This document shows positions 28,019 to 37,477 of a stretch of 64,000 bases of DNA, piece by piece. Numbering within the stretch: the stretch's first letter is position 1; the number at the start of each line of letters is the position of its first letter. A model generated the notes under the pieces. That model was not told where the DNA came from. It did not search any database and was given only the letters and a program-made list of their open reading frames with translations. The translations under genes were made by a program, and so were the position numbers. The DNA comes from Streptomycetaceae bacterium (lineage in GTDB: Bacteria > Actinomycetota > Actinomycetes > Nanopelagicales > Nanopelagicaceae). The DNA is taken from contig JAIXXJ010000021.1 of the NCBI GenBank assembly GCA_027490815.1, positions 62,001 through 126,000 on the forward strand, in the 5' to 3' direction.

Positions 28019-29208
28019 GTGCAGTTGATGGGCCAACACAGGCCACAATTCTTCACGTAGACATGGATGCATTCTTTGCATCAGTTGCAGAGCGCGATAA
28101 TCCTGCGTTAAAAGGCAAAGCAGTAGTAATTGGGATGGGAACACGGGGAGTGGTCTCGGCAGCAAATTATGAGGCGCGCAAATTTGGAATTCATTCAGCA
28201 ATGCCTGTGAGTCAAGCACGTCGATTAGCCCCACATGCAGTTTTTTTACCAGTAGATATGGCCAGGTATCAAGAAGTTTCTCTAAACATCATGGAGATTT
28301 TTGAGAGCTTTACTCCAAACGTTGAACCAGTCTCAGTTGATGAGGCCTTTTTAGACGTTACTGGCGCTAAGCGATTATTAGGAACTGGTCGTGAGATTGC
28401 AACTGCAATTCGAGCAAAAGTAGAAAGCCAAGAAGGTATAACGTGTTCTGTTGGAATCGCTCCATCAAAGTTCATTGCTAAATTAGCATCGACACATTGC
28501 AAACCAAATGGAATGCTGGAAATTGCGCCAGAGCAGATTTTAGATTTTCTGCACCCACTTCCAATCTCGGCGATGTGGGGTGTTGGTCCAAAAACTGCTG
28601 AAATTCTAGAGCGCTTAGGACTTCGGATAATTGAAGATATTGCCAAGTTGCCCCGAACAACTCTCATACGTGCTGTTGGGCAAGCATCTGGAGCAACATT
28701 GCATGAGCTTTCTTGGGGAAGGGATTATCGAGATGTTGCGCCACATGACGGCGAAAAAAGTATTAGTGCGGCAGAAACTTTTCCAACTGATCTAGATAAT
28801 CCAGAAGAGATCTTGCGCGAGTTTTTAAAACTGTGCGAGCGCGCAACTTCTAGGCTTCGAGATAAAGGATTATTTGCAAAGACGATTAGCATTAAAGTTC
28901 GTTTCGGAGATTTCACAACAATTAATCGATCAAAAACTTTACCCCTTCCAATTGATGGAACACATGAGGTCTATGAAGTTGTGAAGACGATTTATGAAGC
29001 CCTTGGAATTGATCACGCTCGTCTTCGGTTGGTGGGAGTTAGTTTGGAGAATTTAACTGAAGGCGCACCTGTGCAACTGATGCTTGGCGAAAGAGAAAAG
29101 GGCTGGCGGGAGGCTGAAGGCGCCGTAGATAAAGCCCGTGAGCGCTTTGGCCCAGGCTCGGTACGCCCCGCTCGACTCATTGATTCCGGCGATGAACAAG
29201 AGGAGTAG
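28015..29208 (+). CDS. dinB: DNA polymerase IV (Y-family)
   Basis: ILHVDMDAFFASV, SVDEAFLDVTG (catalytic Asp/Asp-Glu intact), CSVGIAPSKFIAKLAS; C-terminal PVQLMLG possible clamp motif; 4-bp overlap with dnaE2. Confidence 0.94.
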   Translation: MSAVDGPTQATILHVDMDAFFASVAERDNPALKGKAVVIGMGTRGVVSAANYEARKFGIHSAMPVSQARRLAPHAVFLPVDMARYQEVSLNIMEIFESFTPNVEPVSVDEAFLDVTGAKRLLGTGREIATAIRAKVESQEGITCSVGIAPSKFIAKLASTHCKPNGMLEIAPEQILDFLHPLPISAMWGVGPKTAEILERLGLRIIEDIAKLPRTTLIRAVGQASGATLHELSWGRDYRDVAPHDGEKSISAAETFPTDLDNPEEILREFLKLCERATSRLRDKGLFAKTISIKVRFGDFTTINRSKTLPLPIDGTHEVYEVVKTIYEALGIDHARLRLVGVSLENLTEGAPVQLMLGEREKGWREAEGAVDKARERFGPGSVRPARLIDSGDEQEE

Positions 29209-29240
29209 CGAGTCAGGCAAATCTGTTCTATTCTGAGCAG

Positions 29241-29627
29241 GTGTCACTATCTGATCGTGAAAAGCGCCTTCTAGAAGAGATGGAGGCTGCCCTCTTAACC
29301 GAGGATCCACGCCTGGTATCGGCACTTTCTGCATCACCGCTATCTCCTTCCAAAAATCGGATAATTAAGGGAGTAGCTCTCTTGCTAGTTGGATTGGTAA
29401 CGGTGTTAGCGGGAGTAATTAGTAAAACCGCCCCCATCGGCATAGTCGGCTTTCTCATCGCTTTGACCGGGGTTATCACTGTGATTTCTAGTTTTTCAGC
29501 CTCTGGCAAGGTGAAGTCACTGTCTAAGAACTCCAACGGCCCAAAGACTTCCAAAAGCACATCAAAATTGCGTGATCGCATGGATAAGCGCTGGGACCAG
29601 CGCTGGGACGAGCGCAATAACCAATAA
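29241..29627 (+). CDS. DUF3040 domain membrane protein
   Basis: LSDREKRLLEEMEAALLTEDPRLVSAL signature plus two TM segments; GTG start; upstream of mraZ. Confidence 0.85.
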   Translation: MSLSDREKRLLEEMEAALLTEDPRLVSALSASPLSPSKNRIIKGVALLLVGLVTVLAGVISKTAPIGIVGFLIALTGVITVISSFSASGKVKSLSKNSNGPKTSKSTSKLRDRMDKRWDQRWDERNNQ

Positions 29628-29672
29628 GTCTCCTAAGTAAGGGCGAAGATCTGCCCATTACTCCTGAATCTG

Positions 29673-29697
29673 ACCCTCCTTTTGGAGGGTTTTTTTA
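29673..29697 (+). terminator. Rho-independent terminator between the DUF3040 gene and mraZ
   Basis: ACCCTCC-TTTT-GGAGGGT followed by a T-tract. Confidence 0.9.
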
Positions 29698-29722
29698 TGC
29701 CCAAACTCCTGCGGGGTGCAGG

Positions 29723-29788
29723 CGGGGGTAAATGGGTTAATTGTGGCGAAAGGTGGTTGAAAAAGGGGAAAAGTGGAGTAAAGTGGGG
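29723..29788 (+). promoter_or_regulatory. MraZ operator array: 10-bp-phased GTGG repeats
   Basis: cGGG/tGGG/GTGG/GTGG/aaGG/GTGG/GTGG at 29723, 29733, 29743, 29753, 29763, 29773 and 29783, exactly 10-bp spacing. Confidence 0.8.
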
Positions 29789-29853
29789 AATTACACAGGC
29801 AGTTGAGCCTGGTTTTTGGCCGAGCTTGATCTAGGGGAAGTAGGTGGGCAGCG

Positions 29854-30285
29854 ATGTTTCTTGGCACCCACGAACCCCGTTTAGATGAAAAAGGACGCCT
29901 GATTCTTCCAGCGAAATTTCGCGAAGAGCTTTCTGCAGGTTTAGTAATAACAAAAGGGCAAGAACGTTGTCTTTATGTATTTCCTTCACAAGAGTTTTCT
30001 GAAATTACACAAACCCTTAAACAAGCACCAGTAACTGCAAAGTCAGCACGTGATTACAGCCGTGTGATGTTTGCCGGTGCGCACGATGAAATTCCTGATC
30101 GCCAAGGTCGAGTAACGATTCCTCAAGCTCTTCGAACATATGCAGGATTAGAAAAAGATTGCGTTGTTATTGGCGCAAATACAAGAGTTGAAATTTGGGA
30201 TTCAAATTCTTGGAATGAATATTTAGCAGATCGTGAAAAGAGTTTCGCAGAAGTATCAGAGGAGGTCTTTCCAGGTTTGTTCTAA
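29854..30285 (+). CDS. mraZ: Transcriptional regulator MraZ
   Basis: [44 protein letters not shown]: two AbrB-like motifs. Confidence 0.97.
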   Translation: MFLGTHEPRLDEKGRLILPAKFREELSAGLVITKGQERCLYVFPSQEFSEITQTLKQAPVTAKSARDYSRVMFAGAHDEIPDRQGRVTIPQALRTYAGLEKDCVVIGANTRVEIWDSNSWNEYLADREKSFAEVSEEVFPGLF

Positions 30286-30434
30286 CTCTCATTTGTGGCC
30301 ACTGCCGACCCTTCGAAAGTAGCGACACCCCTTCCCCGGTGCCGTTACAACTTCAGATCCGTCGGCCGGCAGTGACCAGAGATGAGAACAGTTGTAAAGA
30401 AATAAAGCGGGAGTTACTTAGGAAAGGGGGACAA
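30286..30434 (+). ncRNA. Structured mraZ-rsmH leader, candidate mraW RNA motif
   Basis: CACTGCCG (30300-30307) pairs CGGCAGTG (30367-30374); TTACAACT (30345-30352) pairs AGTTGTAA (30390-30397); interleaved order is pseudoknot-compatible. Confidence 0.6.
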
Positions 30435-31388
30435 GTGAGTATCGATAATGAACACATATCTGTAATGCGTGACCGTTGCATTGAACTTCTGTCTCCCGCA
30501 ATTGCCTCATCAAAAAATCCTGTTGTGGTTGATGCAACTTTAGGATTGGGCGGACATTCCGAGGCATTACTTCAGAAGTTTCCGCAGTTAACGGTAATTG
30601 CAATTGACCGAGATATGGATGCAATCACAAAAGCTTCAACCAGACTTTCTCAATTTGGCGATCGACTACTTACGGCCCATCAAAGTTTTGATGCGATTGG
30701 CGACGTTGTAAAAGATTTTGGGTTTAAGAAAATTGATGGTGCTTTATTTGATCTTGGAACATCCTCAATGCAGCTTGATCAATCAGAACGAGGATTTTCA
30801 TACTCTCAAGATGCGCCCCTGGATATGCGAATGGACCGCAGACAATCGTTGACTGCAGCAGAAATTGTCAATACATATGAGCCTGGTCAGTTAGTACGCA
30901 TTTTAAGAACGTACGGTGAAGAAAAATTTGCTACCCGAATTGTTGAATCAATTGTAAGAGCTCGAGAAATAGCACCGATGAATTCAACTGCCCAACTGGC
31001 TGCATTGGTCAAGGACGCGATTCCAGCGGCAACTCGTCGCACAGGTGGCAATCCAGCTAAACGAACTTTTCAGGCCCTTCGCATTGAGACAAATGATGAA
31101 CTGGGCAGCATCACTCGCGCTCTTCCAGTTGCACTTGAAATCCTCAATGTTGGAGCAAGGCTTGTTGTGATGTCCTTTCAATCTCTTGAAGATCGAATTG
31201 TTAAGGAGATTTTTGTATCAGCCAGCACCTCTGGTACCCCTCGAGAGCTACCAGTGGAGTTACCAGAATTTGCAGCAAAGTTTGCTTTGGTGTTTAGAGG
31301 TAGCCAAGGGCCAACAGATGTTGAAGTAGAAGAGAATTCACGATCACAGTCAGTGCGGTTGCGCGCCATAGAAAGAGTGGCTGCGTAA
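30435..31388 (+). CDS. rsmH: 16S rRNA (cytosine(1402)-N4)-methyltransferase
   Basis: HISVMRDRCIELLSPA, VDATLGLGGHSEALL, GALFDLGTSSMQLDQSERGFSYSQDAPLDMRMD. GTG start 30435 after GGAAAGGGGG; track start 30339 lies in the leader. Confidence 0.96.
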   Translation: MSIDNEHISVMRDRCIELLSPAIASSKNPVVVDATLGLGGHSEALLQKFPQLTVIAIDRDMDAITKASTRLSQFGDRLLTAHQSFDAIGDVVKDFGFKKIDGALFDLGTSSMQLDQSERGFSYSQDAPLDMRMDRRQSLTAAEIVNTYEPGQLVRILRTYGEEKFATRIVESIVRAREIAPMNSTAQLAALVKDAIPAATRRTGGNPAKRTFQALRIETNDELGSITRALPVALEILNVGARLVVMSFQSLEDRIVKEIFVSASTSGTPRELPVELPEFAAKFALVFRGSQGPTDVEVEENSRSQSVRLRAIERVAA

Positions 31389-31792
31389 TGGCACTTACCT
31401 CACTTGCACCTGCAGTCACACGATCAAGAAAAATTCTGGCCGAAAAGAGCGCCGAAGTTGCACTCAAACTCGTCCCAGAGCCAACTGCTGGTAAACAAGC
31501 CGATCGCAGATACTTTGCAGTTTTCGTCACTATGGTGGGTGTCGTTGGCTTAATGTTTTTACTCTTCATCAACACATTGTTGGCACAAGATGCATTTAAG
31601 CTTTCAGAGTTAAAAGCTGAAGCGAAATTAGTCAGCGATCAGCGAGAGGCAATTGCTCGGACGATTGACGAAATCTCCTCTCCTGAAGCTCTTGCACAAA
31701 AAGCGGCCGAACTTGGCATGAAGCCTTCAAAAGTTCCAAACTATTTAGATCTGAATTCCAGCCTTGAAAAAGGTGTGCTAAAAAATGGGTAA
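31388..31792 (+). CDS. FtsL-like cell division protein
   Basis: Single TM, coiled-coil after TM, position between rsmH and ftsI. Confidence 0.75.
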   Translation: MALTSLAPAVTRSRKILAEKSAEVALKLVPEPTAGKQADRRYFAVFVTMVGVVGLMFLLFINTLLAQDAFKLSELKAEAKLVSDQREAIARTIDEISSPEALAQKAAELGMKPSKVPNYLDLNSSLEKGVLKNG

Positions 31793-33584
31793 CTTTAACT
31801 TGGCGCATTCGAGAATAAGAGCACTAGTTTTGTTTATGGCTTTGATTATTTTCTTGTTTGGAGTTCGATTAATTCAGATTCAAGCCATTCAGGCGAGTGA
31901 TTATCGCTCGAAAGCATTTAGTGAGATGGAAAAAGTGAGCACATTGCAGGCCCCCCGGGGAGATATAACTGACATACATGGTGTGGCATTTGCCCGTAGC
32001 GTGGCTGCGATCAGCATTGTTGTTGATCAAACTCAAATTCTAAATCCAGCTAAAGTTGCAAAGCTCGCAGCACCCATACTTGGTTTACCCGAAGCAGATG
32101 TAGAGATTGCGCTGACGGGGACAAAAAAATGGAGCATGGTCTCCCGAAATGCAAAACCAGATACTTGGCTGAAATTAACCGAAGCAATCGCTGCCTATAA
32201 CGCAAAGTTTGAACCAGTAAGTTCTGAGCGAATTATTGGTTTCTATCCTGAGCGAAGTTATGTTCGCGAGTATCCATCTGGGGAGTTAATCGCATCTCTT
32301 GTAGGTTTTGTAAACCACGAAGGTATTGGTGCCACTGGCCTTGAATCGAGCATGAACTCGAAGATATCTGGAGTTAATGGAAAGTACTCATATGCAAATG
32401 GTTTCAAAGCCGAGATTCCCGGCTCACAGTCTGAAATCATTCCGGCGCAGGTAGGCACATCTGTGCGACTTACTGTTGATAGAGATATTCAATGGGTGGC
32501 ATCTAAGGCAATTGCCAAAGCGGTTAAGTCATCAAATGCATTAAGTGGAACAGTGATCGTAATGGATCCAAAGACTGGACACATTTTGGCACATGCAACT
32601 GCTCCAACTTTTGATCCAAATAACACTAAAAAAGTTTCATTAGTAGCGATGCGAAATCCATCCGTTCAAGATATTTATGAACCAGGCTCAACCGGAAAAA
32701 TCATGACTTTGGCCGCTGCCCTTGAAGAGAAAAAGATCACCCCAGATAGCGTTTTTACAGTTCCCTATAAATTAAAGCGTGCAGATAAGGTCTTTAGTGA
32801 TCACGAGCCCCATCCAACTCAACGATTAACCGCATCAGGGATTTTGGCAGTTTCAAGCAATACGGGGTCAATTTTGATTGGCGAGATGATTTCTAATCAA
32901 AGTTTGTATGACTACTTAACTAAATTCGGAGTTGGCGTTAAAACTGGAGCGGGATTACCGGGTGAATCACGAGGAAAACTTTTGGAAGTTAACCAATGGT
33001 CTGGAACCACAGCGCCTACAGTAGCTTTTGGACAGGGCTACTCACTGAACACTATGCAAGCAACAAGTATCTTTGCCACGATTGCAAATGATGGAGTGAG
33101 AGTTCCGCCAACGGTTATTGCCGGTACAAGTGATTCAAGTGGAAATTACACACCAACTGAGAAGCAAAAGGCAGTTCGAGTAGTAAGTGCTACAACAGCC
33201 AAGCAGATGAGAATGATGATGGAAACAGTTGTCTCTGCACATGGAACAGCGCCATCGGCTGCTATTGATGGCTATCGAGTAGCTGGTAAAACTGGTACAG
33301 CCCAGCGAATTGATGACACTTGTGGTTGTTATCGCGGGTATACAGCTTCATTTATTGGTTTTGCTCCGGCTGATAAACCAGCATATGTCATTAATGTAAC
33401 TATTCAAGATCCAAAAGGTATGCACTGGGGCGGCGCACTTGGTGGTCCAGTATTTAGAGAAGTAATGTCTTTTGTCTTGCAGTCGCAAGGAGTTGCACCA
33501 AGTCAGACAAAAATAAAAAAAGTTGCCCTCAATGAAGCACAGTTACTTGCTCATAATAAGGTTCTACGTGTTAAGACCAATTGA
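31785..33584 (+). CDS. ftsI: Peptidoglycan transpeptidase FtsI (PBP3)
   Basis: APRGDITDIHG, YEPGSTGKIMTLAAALE (SxxK), SSNTG, VAGKTGTAQR. Confidence 0.95.
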   Translation: MGNFNLAHSRIRALVLFMALIIFLFGVRLIQIQAIQASDYRSKAFSEMEKVSTLQAPRGDITDIHGVAFARSVAAISIVVDQTQILNPAKVAKLAAPILGLPEADVEIALTGTKKWSMVSRNAKPDTWLKLTEAIAAYNAKFEPVSSERIIGFYPERSYVREYPSGELIASLVGFVNHEGIGATGLESSMNSKISGVNGKYSYANGFKAEIPGSQSEIIPAQVGTSVRLTVDRDIQWVASKAIAKAVKSSNALSGTVIVMDPKTGHILAHATAPTFDPNNTKKVSLVAMRNPSVQDIYEPGSTGKIMTLAAALEEKKITPDSVFTVPYKLKRADKVFSDHEPHPTQRLTASGILAVSSNTGSILIGEMISNQSLYDYLTKFGVGVKTGAGLPGESRGKLLEVNQWSGTTAPTVAFGQGYSLNTMQATSIFATIANDGVRVPPTVIAGTSDSSGNYTPTEKQKAVRVVSATTAKQMRMMMETVVSAHGTAPSAAIDGYRVAGKTGTAQRIDDTCGCYRGYTASFIGFAPADKPAYVINVTIQDPKGMHWGGALGGPVFREVMSFVLQSQGVAPSQTKIKKVALNEAQLLAHNKVLRVKTN

Positions 33585-35052
33585 GACCTTCGAGGTTAGC
33601 CTAGAGTCGATCCGCTCACTGATCGATGGTGAAATCATTGGCGATTCTTCAATTCAAGTAAGCGGATTATCTCAATCAAGTAAGCATATTCAGCCCGGAG
33701 ATCTCTTTATTGCCCTGCCCGGAGAGAATTTTCATGGAGCAGATTTTGCACCCGATGCAATTGCCAAAGGCGCCGTAGCTGTCTTAAGTGATTCTCTGGG
33801 AGCATCAAAAATTAAGGGCTTGCCAGTGATCATTTCAAATAATCCAAGACGTGCTGCCGGAGTGGTGAGTGCATGGTTTTACAGGGAACCAATGCGAGAT
33901 TTGTATAGCGTTGGTGTGACTGGAACAAATGGAAAGACCACAGTTACAACTTTGCTACATCAAATTATGACTGGGGCCGGTCGCGAAAGTGGACTGATTG
34001 GAACGGTTGAAACCCTCATTGGTTCAGAAGCAATAGAAAGCGTGCGAACCACTCCTGAAAGTAGTGAGATACAGGCTTTGTCAGCTGTAATGCGCGAGCG
34101 ACACATGCGCAATTTAGTAATGGAAGTTTCGAGCCACGCCATGGCACTTGAGCGAATTCGAGGAAGCCATTTTGCAGTTGTTGGATTTACGAATCTTTCA
34201 CAAGATCATTTGGATTTCCATAAAAATATGGAAAATTACTTTGCAGAAAAGGCAAAACTTTTTTCTTTCGAGTATGCCGATCTTGCTGTGATAAACATTG
34301 ATAATGAATATGGTGTAAAGCTGGCAGAGCAAACTCAGCTGCCTATAGTGACTCTCTCGCGATTAAATACGACTGCCAATTGGCATTACACAAAGATTTC
34401 TCGTGATTACATTGGCGCACAGGTTGCAATACGCGGCACAGGTGGAATTCTGATTGAGGGAAAAGTCCGTCTTTACGGTGGATATAACTACGACAACCTT
34501 CTTATGGCTGTAGCTCTAGCTGTTGAGAGCGGAATTGACCCACTCGATATATCAGCAATTCTTCCAACACTCTCTGGTGCAACTGGACGACTAGAAGCCG
34601 TTGCACTTGGGCAAAACTTTATTGCGATGGTCGACTACGCACACTCACCGGATGCGGTTTCAAGAGTATTGGAGACAGCTCACGAAATTACAGATGGTCG
34701 AGTGATTGCGGTTCTAGGCTGTGGGGGAGATAGAGATTCTTCAAAACGCCAACTCATGGGCAAGGCACTTCACGAAGGCGCGGATGTATCAATCTTTACA
34801 AGTGATAATCCTAGAAGCGAGAAACCAAAGGATATTTTGGTTCAGATGGTTCTAGGTTTAGATATTAATGAACCTAGCGCTGTGATAGAGGATAGAACTC
34901 AGGCAATTAAAGCCGCTGTAGATGAAGCCAAAGATGGTGATCTTGTCATTGTGCTGGGCAAGGGACATGAAAAAGGACAGGAAATAAATGGAGCAGTTCT
35001 TCCCTTCGATGATCGCATTGAGTTAGCTCGGGCAATCGAGGACAAAAAATGA
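33568..35052 (+). CDS. murE: UDP-N-acetylmuramoyl-tripeptide synthase family MurE
   Basis: GVTGTNGKTTVTTLLHQI, EVSSHAMALERI, DYAHSPDAVSRVLE, TSDNPRSEKP. GTG start 33568 more likely than 33523. Confidence 0.95.
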   Translation: MLRPIETFEVSLESIRSLIDGEIIGDSSIQVSGLSQSSKHIQPGDLFIALPGENFHGADFAPDAIAKGAVAVLSDSLGASKIKGLPVIISNNPRRAAGVVSAWFYREPMRDLYSVGVTGTNGKTTVTTLLHQIMTGAGRESGLIGTVETLIGSEAIESVRTTPESSEIQALSAVMRERHMRNLVMEVSSHAMALERIRGSHFAVVGFTNLSQDHLDFHKNMENYFAEKAKLFSFEYADLAVINIDNEYGVKLAEQTQLPIVTLSRLNTTANWHYTKISRDYIGAQVAIRGTGGILIEGKVRLYGGYNYDNLLMAVALAVESGIDPLDISAILPTLSGATGRLEAVALGQNFIAMVDYAHSPDAVSRVLETAHEITDGRVIAVLGCGGDRDSSKRQLMGKALHEGADVSIFTSDNPRSEKPKDILVQMVLGLDINEPSAVIEDRTQAIKAAVDEAKDGDLVIVLGKGHEKGQEINGAVLPFDDRIELARAIEDKK

Positions 35053-36419
35053 TTACTTTAACTGCAGGAGAGATCGCTCTCTTACTCGGTGGAGAGATTT
35101 ACTGCGACAAGGACCTTTTAGTTTCAAAAGCACCAGTATTTGACTCGAGAAAAGCGATACCTGGATCAATTTTCCTGGCGCTTAAAGGAGAGCACTTTGA
35201 TGGACATGATTTTGCAGCAGATGCATATCGCGCTGGCTCCGTACTGTCACTGACGACTAAACGCATTGATGGTCCATGCATAGTTGTAAAAGATGTTGTA
35301 CTTGCTTTGTCCACATTAGCAACATTCGTTCGCACGCGTTTAGAAAATTTAATTGTTATTGGAATTACCGGTTCACAGGGAAAAACAAGCACCAAGGATT
35401 TACTCTCACACATGCTGGCAGCCGTTGGGCCTACAGTTTCACCGATCGGATCATTTAATAATGATTTAGGCCTTCCAATTACGTTGCTTGAGTGTGATGA
35501 AAGAACGAGATTTTGTATTCTTGAGATGGGTGCACGCCACAAAGGTGACATTGCACGTTTATCTTTAATTGCGAAGCCAAATATTGGTGTTGTACTTACC
35601 GTTGGTTCAGCCCACTTAGGCGAGTTTGGATCAGTTGAAGCAATCGCGAAAACAAAATCTGAGTTGATCTCCTCACTCGATGAAAGTTCAACTGCAGTCC
35701 TAGGAACATATGATTCATTCACACCAGAAATGGCAAAGCTTCATAAAGGGCGAGTGATCTTCTTTGGAGATGATAAGGATGTCCGTGCTGCTGACATAGA
35801 AATTCGAGAAGGTTGTCCTCATTTCGAACTTGTCACACCAGCAGGCCGTGACGCCGTTGGAATGAGAGTTGTAGGTGCGCATCAAATTGCGAACGCTTTA
35901 GCTGTGGCGGCGGTCGGTACAGCGCTAGAACTGCCAATTGAGTTGATTGCCAGTTCACTTTCTACAGCTGAAATAAAGAGCAAGTGGAGAATGGAGCTCC
36001 ATGACGTATTTGGGCTTCTCATCATCAATGATGCTTATAATGCAAACCCTGAATCAATGTCTGCGGCGTTGCGATCACTTACTTTATTCGCGCAGGAACG
36101 AGGTGGCGCCTCATGGGCTTTCTTGGGAAAAATGCATGAACTCGGCGAGTCAACAACGGTTGCCCACAGAAAAATTGGGACCCTTGCTCAGGAGATCGGA
36201 ATCGATCACTTAGTAGCAATTAATCAACCAGAGTATGGCGAAAGTATGGGAGCAATGCGCGTTCACCATGTTGAAAACATTGCAGAGGCTGCATTACTGG
36301 CGGAGCATTTCTCAGCAGGAGATGTTGTTTTGGTAAAAGCATCGCGTTCTGAAGGCCTTGAAATCCTGGCTCAAAAGATTGAAAGTGATTGGCTAGATAA
36401 GAGCGGAGTTGAAAGTTGA
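35049..36419 (+). CDS. murF: UDP-N-acetylmuramoyl-tripeptide--D-alanyl-D-alanine ligase
   Basis: GITGSQGKTSTKDLLSHML, SFNNDLGLPITLL, LEMGARHKGDI, INDAYNANPESMSAAL. Confidence 0.95.
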   Translation: MITLTAGEIALLLGGEIYCDKDLLVSKAPVFDSRKAIPGSIFLALKGEHFDGHDFAADAYRAGSVLSLTTKRIDGPCIVVKDVVLALSTLATFVRTRLENLIVIGITGSQGKTSTKDLLSHMLAAVGPTVSPIGSFNNDLGLPITLLECDERTRFCILEMGARHKGDIARLSLIAKPNIGVVLTVGSAHLGEFGSVEAIAKTKSELISSLDESSTAVLGTYDSFTPEMAKLHKGRVIFFGDDKDVRAADIEIREGCPHFELVTPAGRDAVGMRVVGAHQIANALAVAAVGTALELPIELIASSLSTAEIKSKWRMELHDVFGLLIINDAYNANPESMSAALRSLTLFAQERGGASWAFLGKMHELGESTTVAHRKIGTLAQEIGIDHLVAINQPEYGESMGAMRVHHVENIAEAALLAEHFSAGDVVLVKASRSEGLEILAQKIESDWLDKSGVES

Positions 36420-37474
36420 GACAGATCCTCATATCAGGCGCGTTTGCTTTAGTATTTGCACTTTTTGGCACACGGATTTTAATTCGCATTCTGGAGAAAA
36501 AAGGTTTTGGGCAGATTATTAGAGATGACGGACCAAGCACTCATCATATAAAACATGGAACACCAACCATGGGTGGAATTATTTTTATTCTTGCAAGCAT
36601 ACTTGGCTACCTTTTCTCCCACTTAGTCACTTTAACTCCTGTTACGGCGTCGGCATTACTTGTTATTGGCCTGGTTGTTGCCTTAGGAGTAATCGGTTTT
36701 CTTGATGATTGGTTAAAGGTTTCTAAACAAAACTCAAGAGGTCTTAAAGGACGTTACAAATTAACTGGCCAAGCCCTTGCAGCAGGTGGTTTTGCCTATC
36801 TTGGTTTGCAGTATATGAATGAGTATTCACTTACCCCCATTTCGCAGTACTTGTCGGGTGTGCGGGAGACAAGTATTTATCTTGGAACAACAGTTGTAAT
36901 TCTTTGGATTATTTTGATGGTCATGTCTGCAAGCAACGGAGTGAACCTAACTGATGGTTTAGATGGCCTAGCAATTGGTGCAGCAATTATGGTTTTTCTT
37001 GCTTTTGTCTTGATCGGAGTCTGGCAGTTTGGTCAAAGTTGTGGAGCAGAAGTAACAGCTGGCTGTTACGCAGTCAGAGATCCACTTGATTTAGCAGTCC
37101 TGGCCGCAGCGTTTGCAGGTGCGTGTACAGGTTTTCTTTGGTGGAACACAGCTCCGGCAAAAATCATGATGGGTGATACTGGATCACTTGCTTTGGGCGG
37201 TGCCATTGCTGCCTTTGCCGCCACACTACGTGTTCAGTTGCTTCTAATCCCACTTGGTGGTCTGTTTGTAATCATTACATTGTCAGTGTTGATTCAAACT
37301 TTCTACTTCAAAATTAGTGGAGGCAAAAGAGTATTTAGAATGGCGCCATTGCACCATCACTTTGAGTTAAAGGGATGGGAAGAGATAACGATCGTTATTC
37401 GATTCTGGATTATTTCAGGTTTGTCCGTAGCCCTAGGTCTGGGATTGTTCTATGCGCAGTGGGTTGCGAAATAA
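36416..37474 (+). CDS. mraY: Phospho-N-acetylmuramoyl-pentapeptide-transferase
   Basis: GTPTMGGIIFIL, FLDDWLKV, NLTDGLDGLA, MGDTGSLALGG, MAPLHHHFELKGWEE. Confidence 0.97.
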   Translation: MRQILISGAFALVFALFGTRILIRILEKKGFGQIIRDDGPSTHHIKHGTPTMGGIIFILASILGYLFSHLVTLTPVTASALLVIGLVVALGVIGFLDDWLKVSKQNSRGLKGRYKLTGQALAAGGFAYLGLQYMNEYSLTPISQYLSGVRETSIYLGTTVVILWIILMVMSASNGVNLTDGLDGLAIGAAIMVFLAFVLIGVWQFGQSCGAEVTAGCYAVRDPLDLAVLAAAFAGACTGFLWWNTAPAKIMMGDTGSLALGGAIAAFAATLRVQLLLIPLGGLFVIITLSVLIQTFYFKISGGKRVFRMAPLHHHFELKGWEEITIVIRFWIISGLSVALGLGLFYAQWVAK

Positions 37475-37477
37475 TCC

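Noticed and set aside
28015-29208. Annotation of the Y-family polymerase as ImuB
   Set aside because: Catalytic residues (VDMDAFF, SVDEAF) are intact; ImuB normally lacks them. DinB is the safer call.
35099-35722. 207-aa minus-strand ORF opposite murF
   Set aside because: Fully antisense to a well-supported murF; Ser/Pro-rich shadow translation with no domain.
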